Below the pieces are notes generated by a model. It ran no database searches and was not told the origin of the DNA. It saw only the letters and a program-made list of their open reading frames with translations. A stretch of DNA of 64,000 bases from G963665215 sp963665215. GTDB lineage: Bacteria; Chloroflexota; Dehalococcoidia; Lucifugimonadales; CAUZJF01. Both the position numbers and the translations under genes were made by a program. Shown piece after piece: positions 1 through 9,930 of the stretch (position 1 is its first letter; each line of letters starts with the position of its first letter). The stretch lies in the NCBI GenBank assembly GCA_963665215.2, contig CAXXWW010000017.1, positions 496,001-560,000 of the forward strand, in the 5' to 3' direction.

Positions 1-38
1 ACAGCCGGGGCGAGTCGGCGTGTCAGGCAGCCAGCCGG

Positions 39-838
39 ATGGGTTGGCTGGTGGACACCGACGTCATGCCGGAGTTGTGCGGCGAGTTCGGGACTTGGCT
101 CACCAACGACTTCTGGGACGACGCCACCATAACGGACATCCAGCGGCAGTTGGACGCGGGCGCAGACGTTAATGCTCAGGACGGCAAGGGAGAGACGCCG
201 CTGTACAAGTTGGTGGCGTGGAACCCCTACTCCGATACGGCGGTGGAGTTCCTGCTGGACCGGGGCGCGGACCCCAATATAGCGGAGAGGCACTTCGGTT
301 GGAGCCCGCTGCACAGGGCCGCGGAGAAGGGAAGCCTGGTGTCCGTCGCGGTCCTGCTGGGGCGGGGCGCGGACCTCCATGCCAGGGGCGGTCACGGGGA
401 TACGGCTCTCCATCTGGCGAGCCAGTTCGCTTCCGGCACGGAGGGGCTGGAGACGGTGCGGCTGTTGCTGGATTGGGGAGCGGAGCTTGATGCTCGGAAC
501 GACTTTGGCGAGACACCCCTGTTCGGGTCGGTGGATTCGTATGTGGACGGGCACCCCGCTACGACGGCGTTGCTGCTGGAGCGCGGGGCCGATGTCATGG
601 CCCGCGACATTGAGGGATCCACCACCCTGCACCGCGCGGCCTCATCATCCAAGGCCTTCCCGGAGGTTGTGGAGTTGTTGCTGGCATCCGGGGCCGATGC
701 GCGGGTCGAGAATAGCAAGGGCCTGACGCCTCTGGACATGGCCCAACGCCACGGTGCGGGCCCGGAGATCGTGCGGCTGCTTGTCGACCACCTGTACCCC
801 TCAGATTCGGAGATCACCGTAACTCCGCAACCGTTTAA
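39..838 (+). pseudogene. Ankyrin-repeat protein, 3' end cut by IS1380 copy 1
   Basis: The reading frame holds about six or seven ankyrin repeats of roughly 33 residues (signatures such as GADVNAQDGKGETPLY, GWSPLHRAAEKG, GDTALHLAS, GSTTLHRAA, GLTPLDMAQRHG) from about residue 30 to residue 255. Ankyrin repeats mediate protein-protein contacts; no catalytic domain or signal peptide is visible. The frame runs into the inverted repeat of the IS1380 element at 839, so the last residues of the open frame are IS-encoded and the native C-terminus is missing or altered. The frame is also open to the left window edge, so ATG at 39 is only the first visible start; ATG at 66 (MPELCGEFG) is an alternative. 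Ankyrin proteins are frequent in symbionts, but the partner here is unknown. Confidence 0.75.
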
Positions 839-2543
839 CCCGAATCCACCGAAGGACACCGATGGACGGCGTGAGGAAAGCGGAAGGGGGGTGAGGGAGC
901 TACAGGGGAAATAGCCTGGGTTCCATTTGGGGTAGGGAGGTCGGCGGACGGTCTTCATCGCCGCACAGGGGCCCCTATGGCCGTCTGCGGGAGCTGCGAT
1001 GCGCGGGATGGCGAGAGAATACGCAGCAGGGAACTCTCTCGGACCGGGCTAGCACGAGTCTGCGGGGATCTTCGGTTGTCCGGTGGGTGGGTCGGTCGCC
1101 GACGGTGCCGTCAGGCCGGGAGTGGAATGGCTCGCAGCCGGGCCAAGGCGCGGCTGAACTTCTCAGCCCAAGGCCAGCGATCCGGAAGATGCAGGGTCAA
1201 CCGGCGTGCCGAGCGGGTGAGCCGTCCGGCCAGGGAGAAGAACCGCCGCCGGAGGGTCTTGGTGGTGGCTATCCGCTCTCCCAGACCGATCCGCGCCGTC
1301 CAGCGGGCCAGGTTGTGGGCCATCGTCTGGACGGCCAGCCAGGCGCCGTTGGCGGCGAAGCGGCCCGAGGGGAGATGGTTCAGCCCGACGCCGTACTTGA
1401 GGTCGCGTATGGCATTCTCGATCTCGGCGTGGCGGCGATGGTCAGCCTCCAGTTCGAGCAACTCCCCGTCCCGGTCGGTGATGAAGCCATGATAGCTGTA
1501 TTTGGCGAAGAGGGCCAGTTGGGAACCGGGCGTCGGCTTCACCCGCCGGACGATGAGCCGTACCGGCGCGGCGTCCGCCTCGGCCTGGAAGGGGGTGCAG
1601 GTGGTCTCGGCCACATCGGCGGCACCGTCCATCCAGTAAGGAATCGGCGTCCAGGCATCTTCGGGTATCGCCTCGATGAGATTGCGCAGGCTCTTGTGCT
1701 GGCGGATGGTGATGGAGAAGCGGACATCCATCTTGCGGCAGACGGATACCACGCCATGAGTGTAGAACCCGCTGTCGGCCCGTAGCGTGAGTCGTCCGTT
1801 GGCCCCGGCGTAGCGCACCCGTCCCACCGTCTCCCGCAGGAAGTGGGCGGCGCCGCGGGCGGTGTTGGCCCGGCCCTCGCGCAGCCGGGACATCAGCACG
1901 TCTCCGGTGCCGGCGGCGATGGCCAGCAGCGGGTGGTAGCCCCGCTTGCCGGTATAGCCGTGGTGGCGCGCTCCCTCCTTGGCCAGTCCGTAGGTCTCGC
2001 AGATGGTGGAATCGAGGTCGATGGTGAACGGCGCGTCGCCGGGTCCGGCCCCAGCGGCCCAGGCCCGGGCCAGCAGCTCCCAGCTGGTGGACGTGGCCCC
2101 ACCGGAAGCTGCGCAGGAAGGTGCCCAGGGTGGATGGCGCCTTCACCGTGCCGCCCAGGGTGCAGGCCGTCCCCCCGGTGCGCAACACATCGGCGTCGTC
2201 AATGCAGTCGCCCCCAGCCAGCGCAGACGCCACCAGCGTCATCATCTTGTCTCCGGTGTTGGCCCGCCCCGGCGCGCCGCCCAGGTCAAGGTGATGGTCA
2301 ACGAGTTCCCCCAGGCCCAGATGCCGCGCCAGGGTGGCCGGCAGGAGCAGACCGGCATTGGCCACCAGGCGGTGATCGTCAAAGACGATACGGATACGGT
2401 CGGGGTGGTTGCGTGGTAGCATCTATTGGGTGCTCCTTCTCTGGGACTGTTTTGCTGTTACAAAACCATTATCCCAGATTCAGAGGAGCACCCTCTGGCC
2501 ACTTCAGGATGCTAACCAAACGCCCTCCCTCGGTGGATTCGGG
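839..2543 (-). mobile_element. IS1380-family element, copy 1 (14-bp deletion)
   Basis: Bounded by CCCGAATCCACCGAAGGA on the left and its complement, slightly altered, on the right. It is 1705 bp long, 14 bp shorter than the four other copies at 1719 bp. The flanks (TTTAA on the left, CTAAA on the right) are not a direct duplication, and the sequences on either side belong to two unrelated genes (ankyrin and cyclase), so this copy probably marks a recombination or deletion junction. Confidence 0.9.
1111..2422 (-). pseudogene. IS1380 transposase, frameshifted
   Basis: Same protein as the intact 441-residue transposases of the other copies, but a 14-nt deletion near 2085 shifts the frame after the SFRWGHV segment. 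The N-terminal third reads in one frame and the catalytic part (DLDST, RADSGF, EIENAIRDLKYG) in another. The N-terminal part also differs by several substitutions (ELVDHHLDLGG instead of ELVRQRLDLGD), so this is the oldest or most divergent copy. Not expected to give active transposase. Confidence 0.9.
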
Positions 2544-3279
2544 CTAAATGGAATACGCTTTCCAACCAAAAGATCACGCACGACTTGCGCTACGAGAATG
2601 CTTCCGGGTTTGGCGTGGGTGCACAACCTGGCGGCGAGGTTGACAGCAGCTCCATATAGCTGATTATCGTTACGAACGGGCTCTCCAGCACTGATCCCGA
2701 TTCGAAGATTCATGCCCTTATCTGGATTCTCTTCACTGTGTTTGACGATCATCTTTTGAATTGCCATGGCACATTCCACAGCATTTACGGCTGAAGTGAA
2801 TGAGGCCATGAAACCGTCTCCTGTGTGTTTGATTTCCCGTCCTGCGTGAGTGCGGAGTGCTTCGCGTGTGAGCGCATTATGAGTTCGGAGCCACTCCATG
2901 GACTTTTCATCTCCGAGTTCACTGATCATCTGAGTAGAACCCTCGAGATCGGTGAACATAATGGCACGAAACGGCGAATCTATAAGCGCTTCATCTGCGG
3001 TCGGAGCAGGATCTTCTACTCTACCTAAGAATGCTCTGACGATGGCTTGATCTACCTCCATGATCTCATTGTGGAGAAACCCATGCGCCTCATTGTGGAG
3101 AAACCCATGCGCCTCATTGTGAACCTTATGAACGGTACTCATGTCAGGTGCACTGACTAGGCAGAATACGGAATCGCGGTCATCGTCGTACCAATACGCA
3201 ATGAATTTGCAGTTATACTTATCCTGAAGTTTTAGATCCGCCGCGTGCCCTTCAGCGACGCCTTCAGGGGTGAGGTTAG

Positions 3280-4998
3280 CCCGAATCCACCGAAGGACAC
3301 CGATGGACGGCGTGAGGAAAGCGGAAGGGGGGTGAGGGAGCTACAGGGGAAATAGCCTGGGTTCCATTTGGGGTAGGGAGGTCGGCGGACGGTCTTCATC
3401 GCCGCACAGGGGCCCCTATGGCCGTCTGCGGGAGCTGCGATGCGCGGGATGGCGAGAGAATACGCAGCAGGGAACTCTCTCGGACCGGGCTGGCACGAGT
3501 CTGCGGGGATCTTCGGTTGTCCGGTGGGTGGGTCGGTCGCCGACGGTGCCGTCAGGCCGGGAGTGGAATGGCTCGCAGCCGGGCCAAGGCGCGGCTGAAC
3601 TTCTCAGCCCAAGGCCAGCGATCCGGAAGATGCAGGGTCAACCGGCGTGCCGAGCGGGTGAGCCGTCCGGCCAGGGAGAAGAACCGCCGCCGGAGGGTCT
3701 TGGTGGTGGCTATCCGCTCTCCCAGACCGATCCGCGCCGTCCAGCGGGCCAGGTTGTGGGCCATCGTCTGGACGGCCAGCCAGGCGCCGTTGGCGGCGAA
3801 GCGGCCCGAGGGGAGATGGTTCAGCCCGACGCCGTACTTGAGGTCGCGTATGGCATTCTCGATCTCGGCGTGGCGGCGATGGTCAGCCTCCAGTTCGAGC
3901 AACTCCCCGTCCCGGTCGGTGATGAAGCCATGATAGCTGTATTTGGCGAAGAGGGCCAGTTGGGAACCGGGCGTCGGCTTCACCCGCCGGACGATGAGCC
4001 GTACCGGCGCGGCGTCCGCCTCGGCCTGGAAGGGGGTGCAGGTGGTCTCGGCCACATCGGCGGCGCCGTCCATCCAGTAAGGAATCGGCGTCCAGGCATC
4101 TTCGGGTATCGCCTCGATGAGATTGTGCAGGCTTTTGTGCTGGCGGATGGTGATGGAGAAGCGGACATCCATCTTGCGGCAGACGGATACCACGCCATGA
4201 GTGTAGAACCCGCTGTCGGCCCGTAGCGTGAGTCGTCCGTTGGCCCCGGCGTAGCGCACCCGTCCCACCGTCTCCCGCAGGAAGTGGGCGGCGCCGCGGG
4301 CGGTGTTGGCCCGGCCCTCGCGCAGCCGGGACATCAGCACGTCTCCGGTGCCGGCGGCGATGGCCAGCAGCGGGTGGTAGCCCCGCTTGCCGGTATAGCC
4401 GTGGTGGCGGGCGCCCTCCTTGGCCAGTCCGTAGGTCTCGCAGATGGTGGAGTCCAGGTCAATGGTCAGGGGCCCGTCGCCGGGTCCCGCCCCGGCCTGC
4501 CAAGCCCGGGCCAGCAACTCGCGGCTCACCCGGTCGAGTTGACGGACGTGGCCCCACCGGAAGCTGCGCAGGAAGGTGCCCAGGGTGGATGGCGCCTTGA
4601 CCGTGCCGCCCAGGGTGCAGGCCGTCCCCCCGGTGCGCAACACATCGGCGTCGTCAATGCAGTCGCCCCCAGCCAGCGCAGACGCCACCAGCGTCATCAT
4701 CTTGTCGCTCGTGTTCGCCCGCCCCGGGGCATCGCCCAGGTCGAGGCGCTGCCGGACGAGTTCGGGCAGGCCGAGGTGCCGCGCCAGGGTGGCCGGAAGG
4801 AGCAGCCCGGCATTGGCCACCAAGCGGCGGTCGTCGAAGGTGATTTGGATCCGGTCGGGGTGGTTGCGTGGCAGCATCTACTGGGTGCTCCTTTTCCGGG
4901 GCCGTTTTTTTGCTACAAAACCATTATCCCAGAAGCACAGGAGCACCTTCTTGCCGCCTCAGGACGCTAACCCGACGCCCTCCTTCGGTGGATTCGGG
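3280..4998 (-). mobile_element. IS1380-family element, copy 2 (intact, TSD GTTAG)
   Basis: 1719 bp with imperfect terminal inverted repeats beginning CCCGAATCCACCGAAGGA. GTTAG flanks it directly on both sides (3275-3279 and 4999-5003), the only perfect target duplication among the five copies. The target GTTAG is made of the GTT duplication of IS3-A plus the first two bases of IS3-A, so this element landed exactly on the IS3 edge after the IS3 had inserted. Confidence 0.93.
3552..4877 (-). CDS. IS1380-family transposase, copy 2
   Basis: 441 residues. DDE transposase of the IS1380 type: catalytic aspartate in TIDLDSTICETYG (near residue 146), second aspartate in TLRADSGFYTH, and glutamate in HAEIENAIRDLKYG near residue 333. 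The start ATG follows an AAGGAGCACCC ribosome site close to the IS end. Sequence is identical or almost identical to copies 3 and 5, which suggests recent activity. Long open frames on the opposite strand (232 and 171 codons) recur in every copy only because the element is GC-rich and conserved. Confidence 0.95.
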   Translation of the reverse strand: MLPRNHPDRIQITFDDRRLVANAGLLLPATLARHLGLPELVRQRLDLGDAPGRANTSDKMMTLVASALAGGDCIDDADVLRTGGTACTLGGTVKAPSTLGTFLRSFRWGHVRQLDRVSRELLARAWQAGAGPGDGPLTIDLDSTICETYGLAKEGARHHGYTGKRGYHPLLAIAAGTGDVLMSRLREGRANTARGAAHFLRETVGRVRYAGANGRLTLRADSGFYTHGVVSVCRKMDVRFSITIRQHKSLHNLIEAIPEDAWTPIPYWMDGAADVAETTCTPFQAEADAAPVRLIVRRVKPTPGSQLALFAKYSYHGFITDRDGELLELEADHRRHAEIENAIRDLKYGVGLNHLPSGRFAANGAWLAVQTMAHNLARWTARIGLGERIATTKTLRRRFFSLAGRLTRSARRLTLHLPDRWPWAEKFSRALARLRAIPLPA

Positions 4999-5091
4999 GT
5001 TAGAAGTGGCTCCGGAAATCTGAACAGGGGGATAAGTGGAATCGCTGCCTGATTGAGGGCATGATAGTGCTCTCGGAGACAGGAGCGAGAG

Positions 5092-5397
5092 ATGAGCAGA
5101 CGACCCCGCCGTAACCACTCGGCAGAGTTTAAGGCGAAGGTGGCTCTTGCCGCAGTGCGCGGCGACCGGACACTTTCGGAGCTGGCAAGCCAGTTCGATG
5201 TGCACCCGAACCAGATCACGCAATGGAAGACCCAGTTGCTGGATCGGGCGGCGCGGTTATTTGGGGCCGGGACAGGGCAGGCTGAAAAGCCGGTAGATAT
5301 GAAGGTCCTTCACGCTAAGATCGGTGAGCTTGCGTTGGAGAACGATTTTTTAGAGGCCGCGCTCACGAAGGCGGGATTGCCGGGCGCAAGGCGATGA
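5092..5397 (+). CDS. IS3 OrfA (HTH, leucine-zipper) protein
   Basis: 101 residues. N-terminal helix-turn-helix of the HTH_Tnp_1 type (AEFKAKVALAAVRGDRTLSELASQFDV) and a C-terminal alpha-helical leucine-rich segment (KIGELALENDFLEAAL). Its stop overlaps the orfB start in the sequence ATGA, the arrangement used by IS3 elements for translational coupling or -1 frameshifting to make the OrfAB transposase. Shine-Dalgarno GGAGCGAGAG lies just upstream of ATG at 5092. Confidence 0.92.
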   Translation: MSRRPRRNHSAEFKAKVALAAVRGDRTLSELASQFDVHPNQITQWKTQLLDRAARLFGAGTGQAEKPVDMKVLHAKIGELALENDFLEAALTKAGLPGARR

Positions 5398-6222
5398 TCG
5401 ACCGCGATCACAAGCTGCCTCTCGCCCGCCAGGCAAAGGCAGTGGGCATCAGCCGCGGGAGCATCTACTACCGGCCACGGCCGGTGGGCGAAGCCGGTCT
5501 CGGACTGATGCGCCGCATCGATGAGCTGCACCTTGAGTATCCGTTTGCAGGCAGTAGGATGATGCGAGGCCTGCTCCGCCAGGAGGGACTCTCCTCCGGG
5601 CGTAGACACATCGCCACACTGATGCGGCGGATGGGCATCGAGGCGCTGTACCGCAAGCCCAACACCAGCCGGCGACGGCCCCGGCCATACGGTGTATCCG
5701 TACCTGCTGCGCGGGCTTGAGGTGAGCAGGCCCAACCAGGTGTGGGCAATGGATATCACGTACATTCCGATGGCCAGGGGGTTCGTGTACCTAGCCGCAG
5801 TGATGGACTGGCATAGCCGCAAGGTGCTGGCCTGGCGGGTATCGGTCACAATGGACACAGACTTCTGCGTGGAGGCGCTCGAAGAATCCCTGGGACGCCA
5901 CGGCGCGCCGGAGATATTCAACACAGATCAGGGAAGCCAGTTCACAAGTGATGCCTTCACCGGCCTGCTGAAAGCCAGTGAGATCCAGATCAGTATGGAC
6001 GGGAAGGGAAGCTGGAAGGATAATGTGTTCGTCGAACGGCTGTGGAAGAGCGTCAAGTACGAGGAGGTGTACCTGAGAGCCTACGAATCGGTCCCGGAAG
6101 CCAGAACTGGACTCGGGCGGTACTTCGAGTTTTACAATGCCGGACGGCCCCATTCGAGCCTTGGGGGAATGACGCCGGACCAGTTCTTTGACAGAGCGCC
6201 TGCCGAGTCCGCGGCGGCCTAA
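5394..6222 (+). pseudogene. IS3 OrfB transposase, frameshifted by one extra C
   Basis: Corresponds to the intact 275-residue OrfB of element B. An additional C in the run near 5683 (CGGCCCCGG against CGGCCCGG in B) shifts the frame after NTSRRRP, so the integrase core reads in a second frame from about 5692. The rve-type DDE residues are all present in that part: MDITYIP, NTDQGSQF, and FVERLWKSVKYE. Without frameshifting this copy gives no full transposase. Confidence 0.9.
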
Positions 6223-6494
6223 CGCACGGCAGCGCGATTCCACTTATCAAACCGGGCAGCGCTGTTCAGACAAACGAGACCACCTCAGTTCTCACCATCA
6301 TGTCTGTCCATGTATAGCGGCATTTCCTCGATCTCCTTTACAATCCTCGCTGGGGCTGATTTGAGAATGGGAACCATCGAGTTTCCTCTCAGAGCGAGGA
6401 GCCAACTCCTGAAGAGATCTTCGGTGGGCTAACGTTTGAGCTCAGGCGCGGCCCTAAGGGTGTCGCCCCAGTGCGCTGTTTGGCCGGGACGTCC

Positions 6495-6630
6495 TCATCG
6501 ATAGCCCTTTCCCTGCCGAATCGACAATTGGTAATTCCGTAACCCGGCCAGTAACATATCATCTTTACTATCCCACTGCTCTGCGAGGGTTGCGGGCACT
6601 AATTTGGATTCAACCACTTTGAGAGCCATA
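6495..6630 (-). CDS. Small hypothetical protein (44 residues)
   Basis: A short frame beginning MALKVVESKLVPATLAEQWD and ending IRQGKGYR. It lies upstream of, and in the same direction as, the broken cyclase gene, about 170 bp away. The ATG overlaps the target duplication of the IS1182 element, so the IS removed the native ribosome site and promoter. I do not recognise the family. It could also be a remnant. Confidence 0.35.
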
Positions 6631-6633
6631 ATT

Positions 6634-8615
6634 GATTCCCTCGCAAAAAGGCCTGTTTGAGATGAGCCCTGGCGTGCGAAGGGGCCTGGAAGGGAGGAGG
6701 CCACGGGATGCCGGCTGCTGGGCTCACCGCACCATCTGCCGCGCTCAGGACAAGCGTGATCCCGTTGCGGTACCCCTTCCGTGGCTCAGGGCACCCGGTG
6801 GAAGCTGTGGAGCGGCGCCCTCATGCGGCCGCGACCGCAGGTACCGTCCCGACCGCCCGCTGAGCCGTGTTCTCCATCTCCACCAGGCGTGCATGGACCA
6901 TCCGCTTGAAGTTGCACGCCAACGTCTTCAGGTAGACGGCAAGCCGCACCCGACGGCCCCCTCGCACCCGCAAGCACCCAAGCCCGTGGGCGCGCTTGAG
7001 CTCGGAGTTCGTTCCCTCGATCCCGGCCCTTATGTCATACCGCTTGCGCCACTCCTCGGTGGCCTCGGCCCTCCGGCGCCGCTCGATGTTCACCTTCACC
7101 AGGTCCGCCTTGAGGACGTAGGCCCCCGCACGCCGGTCCAGCTTCACTGGGCAACGGGATCGCAAGGGGCAGGGCTCGCATGTTGTCCCGGCAAAGTGGA
7201 CCTCTACCCGCTCCGGCGCATCCTTCAGCTCGTACTCCTCGATGGACGGGTGGCCGGCGGGGCACACCGTGGCCTGCTCCCCTGTGACGTCGATCTGAAA
7301 GTCCGCGGCGGTGAGCGGCGGTGGTCCGTCACCCTCTCCTTCGTGCGAGTTCCCCGGCGCCGACCCCGCCACCGGGCTCACCAGTTCCGTTCCCCGGCGC
7401 GAGGCTTCGAAGGCATTGCGGCCCGACCCATACGCCGTGTCGGCGAAGAGCTCGTCCGGTCGGACCTTCCGCTCCGCGAGCCCGTCAACGACCGGCACGC
7501 TCACGTCGGTGTCGCTCCCACTCGAGGGGGTCACCTCCACGTGGGTGATGAGCTGGGTGGCGTTCTCCTCGTGGCAGGTCTCCGCCACCTGCACCTCGTA
7601 CCCCTTCCCCTTGTGGCCGCTGTAGGTCACATCCGGGTCGTGGGGCGATTGCAGCGAGTCGGCGGACACCTGCTTCGGGTCCTTCAGGGCCACGGGCACC
7701 TTGCATTCCCCAGCATCGTCATCATCGTCCCCCGGGCGCCCGTCCCGGTGTTTGCCCACATGGCACTGCTCCCGCAGCAGCCGCTCCAGCAGCCGATACT
7801 CCTCCAGCTGGGCAGCAGTCGTGCCACGGAACCGGTCCACCAGCCGGTAGAGGTCCCGGGCACAGACCGAAAGGCGTCGCCGACCCTCCCCCGTGTGGGC
7901 GTCCTCGTAGTGGGTCGCCTCGTCTTCTTCCTTCAAATAGCGCCCCAGGAGGCCCTCCGGAACCACAGGGCGAAGCTCTGGGTGCTCCCAGCGCAAGGCC
8001 CGCAGGAACAACCGCATCGTCTCACAGAACAGGCCCAGCCGGGTGAGTGTAGCGATGTTGCTCATGATGTGGGTGGAGTCCAGCCGTTGCTTTCCGGTGC
8101 GTATGCCCAGCGCCTGGATGATCCGGTCCGTGGTCTCCTGGAAAGCCAGCCAGCCACCATCGTGCTGCATCAGGCGAACTCGGAAGTTGTGGAGGGTCTT
8201 CTGGGGCAGGTGGGTCTCCTCGATGTCCAGCCGCAGGGCGTGGTGCCAGAGCAGGTTGAACTCTAGCTGCTCCAGGGCTTCACCGTCGGTGAGGTTGAAC
8301 ATCTCTTTGAGAAGGTGGACCCCGAGGACGGTCTGCACCGCTCGGTTGGGACGGCCGTTGTCCGCGCAGTACATCGGAGCAAAGAGCTCCTCGTCAATCA
8401 GGGGGAGCGCCTCGTTTCGGAAAACCTCGGCCCAACTCCCCTCCAGGCGCTTAGCCTTCTTCGGCGTCACCAGGAACTGGGACTGCCAGAGGCTCTCTTG
8501 CGGGTCTCGCGCTCGGAACATCCTCCCCTCCCTCGCCCGGGCGCTGCCCCAACGCCCTTTCCCCACATTATCCTCCCATTGCCCCCGGAGGACGAGGGGT
8601 TTTTACGAGGGAATC
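6634..8615 (-). mobile_element. IS1182-family element (TSD ATAATT)
   Basis: 1982 bp with ends GATTCCCTCGCAAAAAGG and the complement GATTCCCTCGTAAAAACC. The host sequence ATAATT is duplicated at 6628-6633 and 8616-8621. The same end sequence and a 6-bp duplication are seen on the two MITEs at 46836 and 49070. Confidence 0.93.
6821..8566 (-). CDS. IS1182-family transposase
   Basis: 581 residues from ATG at 8566; ATG at 8521 (MFRARDPQESLW) is a possible shorter start. The N-terminal transposase domain (FRARDPQESLWQSQFLVTP) is followed by a DDE_Tnp_1-like catalytic core with LDSTHI, LFADTAYGS and RAGIEGTNSELKRAHGL carrying D, D and E. Between them lies a zinc-ribbon-like set of cysteines (CPAGH, CEPCPLRSRCP). 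Full length for the family and without interruption, so potentially active and the likely source of mobility for the two MITEs. Confidence 0.93.
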   Translation of the reverse strand: MGKGRWGSARAREGRMFRARDPQESLWQSQFLVTPKKAKRLEGSWAEVFRNEALPLIDEELFAPMYCADNGRPNRAVQTVLGVHLLKEMFNLTDGEALEQLEFNLLWHHALRLDIEETHLPQKTLHNFRVRLMQHDGGWLAFQETTDRIIQALGIRTGKQRLDSTHIMSNIATLTRLGLFCETMRLFLRALRWEHPELRPVVPEGLLGRYLKEEDEATHYEDAHTGEGRRRLSVCARDLYRLVDRFRGTTAAQLEEYRLLERLLREQCHVGKHRDGRPGDDDDDAGECKVPVALKDPKQVSADSLQSPHDPDVTYSGHKGKGYEVQVAETCHEENATQLITHVEVTPSSGSDTDVSVPVVDGLAERKVRPDELFADTAYGSGRNAFEASRRGTELVSPVAGSAPGNSHEGEGDGPPPLTAADFQIDVTGEQATVCPAGHPSIEEYELKDAPERVEVHFAGTTCEPCPLRSRCPVKLDRRAGAYVLKADLVKVNIERRRRAEATEEWRKRYDIRAGIEGTNSELKRAHGLGCLRVRGGRRVRLAVYLKTLACNFKRMVHARLVEMENTAQRAVGTVPAVAAA

Positions 8616-8715
8616 ATAATTGGTTTGGCGCCTGGATGAACTCGCTGGCAGATGGTCCGAAAGGGAGACCCGATCTGATAGACTCAACTCACCGATCTGC
8701 GGAAGGAAGTAGTTT

Positions 8716-9864
8716 ATGAGCCTTCAAGTATTAGTTCTAGGCGCGGGCTTCGGCGGACTCGAACTAAGTACGATTTTGTCGGAGTCGCTCGCTGATAGCC
8801 TCGAGCTCACCCTGATCGACAAGAGCGATTCCTTCGTCTTCGGCTATTCGAAGCTCGACTTGATGTACGGTCGCAAGGCCGCTGACGCCGTGCGCGTCTC
8901 TTACAGCAGCATCGACAAGCCAGGGGTGTGCTTCCGGCAGGAAGAGATTACCGCGATCGACCCTGAACGGCGAAGCGTGACGACCAACAGCCGCACCTAC
9001 CAAGCCGACGTGCTGGTCGTGGCGCTCGGTGCAGACTACGATGTGGACGCTACACCGGGGCTGGTCGAGGGCGGTAACGAGTTCTACTCTGTGCCTGGCG
9101 CCCAACGCTTGAGAGATGTAATTCCCACCTTCTCGAGCGGCCATGCCGTCGTCGGCGTAACCTCGACGCCGTTCAAGTGTCCGCCCGCTCCGAGCGAAGC
9201 CGCGCTGTTGCTGCATGATCAACTTGTCACTCGCGGCGTACGCGATGCCTGCGAGATTAGCCTCGTCATGCCCTTGGGCACCCCGGTTCCTCCGTCGCCT
9301 GCAACCTCGGAGGCATTGCTCGCGGCTTTCGCAGAACGAGATATTACCTTCGTCCCCAATAGGCTCGTGAGTGCGCTGGACCCGAGGCGTCGCATCGCAG
9401 TTCTCGACGACAAGACTGAGCTGCCCTACGACCTGTTCCTTGGCGTTCCCAAGCACCGCGTGCCGGACGTGGTTGCGGAAAGCGGTATGACCGAGGACGG
9501 GTGGATTCCCGTCGATCCGAAGACTCTCAAGACGCGATTTCCGGGCGTCTATGCGGTCGGTGATGTGACGAGCGTCGGAACGCCGAAGGCGGGCGTGTTC
9601 TCTGAAGGAGCCGCCAAGGTCGTCGCAGCATCACTGATCGCGGAATTTCAGGGCAATGAACAACCAGCAGCGTACGGCGGAGCGGGTTCCTGTTACATAG
9701 AGTTCGGCGGAGGCCGCGTAGGCCGAGCGGATGTGATCTTCCCTCCCGGAGGCTCGCCCACGGGTAGCTTCGCAGAGCCTTCTATCGCCGTTGCCGGTGA
9801 GAAGCGGGACTTTGGATCCAGTCGCGAGGGCCGCTGGTTCGGACTGTATAGGGCCCGAACTTAG
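8716..9864 (+). CDS. FAD-dependent oxidoreductase, sulfide:quinone reductase-like
   Basis: 382 residues. N-terminal FAD-binding Rossmann motif VLGAGFGGLE (residues 8-16), a second FAD contact FPGVYAVGDVTS near residue 280, and the overall Pyr_redox_2 layout of the SQR/flavocytochrome c sulfide dehydrogenase group. Cys155 in TPFKCPPAP sits where such enzymes place a redox cysteine, but the full cysteine set of a true SQR is not evident, so the substrate is uncertain (sulfide, or another quinone reductase role). Ribosome site GGAAGGA lies 7 nt upstream of ATG. It is downstream of the IS1182 element, and followed by genes on the same strand. Confidence 0.8.
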   Translation: MSLQVLVLGAGFGGLELSTILSESLADSLELTLIDKSDSFVFGYSKLDLMYGRKAADAVRVSYSSIDKPGVCFRQEEITAIDPERRSVTTNSRTYQADVLVVALGADYDVDATPGLVEGGNEFYSVPGAQRLRDVIPTFSSGHAVVGVTSTPFKCPPAPSEAALLLHDQLVTRGVRDACEISLVMPLGTPVPPSPATSEALLAAFAERDITFVPNRLVSALDPRRRIAVLDDKTELPYDLFLGVPKHRVPDVVAESGMTEDGWIPVDPKTLKTRFPGVYAVGDVTSVGTPKAGVFSEGAAKVVAASLIAEFQGNEQPAAYGGAGSCYIEFGGGRVGRADVIFPPGGSPTGSFAEPSIAVAGEKRDFGSSREGRWFGLYRART

Positions 9865-9930
9865 AGCCGACGCGCGCTGAGTGGGACGGACGCTTCCCCT
9901 GTTCATGCGTCAACGAAAGCGATTTTCGAT

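Larger units (their letters stand above)
5002..6287 (+). mobile_element. IS3-family element A (TSD GTT)
   Basis: 1286 bp, flanked by GTT at 4999-5001 and 6288-6290. Ends are AGAAGTGGCTCC on the left and the complement of TGAGGTGGTCTCG on the right; both lead into a shared TCTGAACAG block. It interrupts the cyclase gene between codons for Asn and Leu (EN/LTPEG). Near-identical to element B at 22229, except for one extra C in orfB. Confidence 0.92.
2544..6323 (-). pseudogene. DUF4242-class III adenylate/guanylate cyclase, split by IS3-A and IS1380 copy 2
   Basis: The gene starts at 6323 (MPLYMDRHDGEN, with GGAG about 10 nt upstream) and stops being host sequence at 6288, where IS3-A enters with a GTT duplication. 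It resumes at 3274 (LTPEGVAEGHAADL...) after IS1380 copy 2, and is cut at 2544 by IS1380 copy 1. The joined frame is continuous: an N-terminal DUF4242-type domain (about 85 residues, NEAHG motif) followed by a class III cyclase domain with the metal-binding aspartates in FTDLEGST and HTGDGF and the transition-state pair in VNLAARL. Class III cyclases make cAMP or cGMP from NTPs. The last 25-40 residues normally expected are missing. A 24-bp tandem duplication (3075-3122) repeats NEAHGFLH in the linker. The intact ancestor was probably a soluble signalling enzyme. Confidence 0.85.

Noticed and set aside
977..1785. Long plus-strand open frames (171 and 232 codons) opposite the IS1380 transposase, repeated in every copy
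   Set aside because: They are antisense shadows of a GC-rich gene; no start context or domain.
6632..8266. 544-codon plus-strand frame
   Set aside because: Antisense of the IS1182 transposase.
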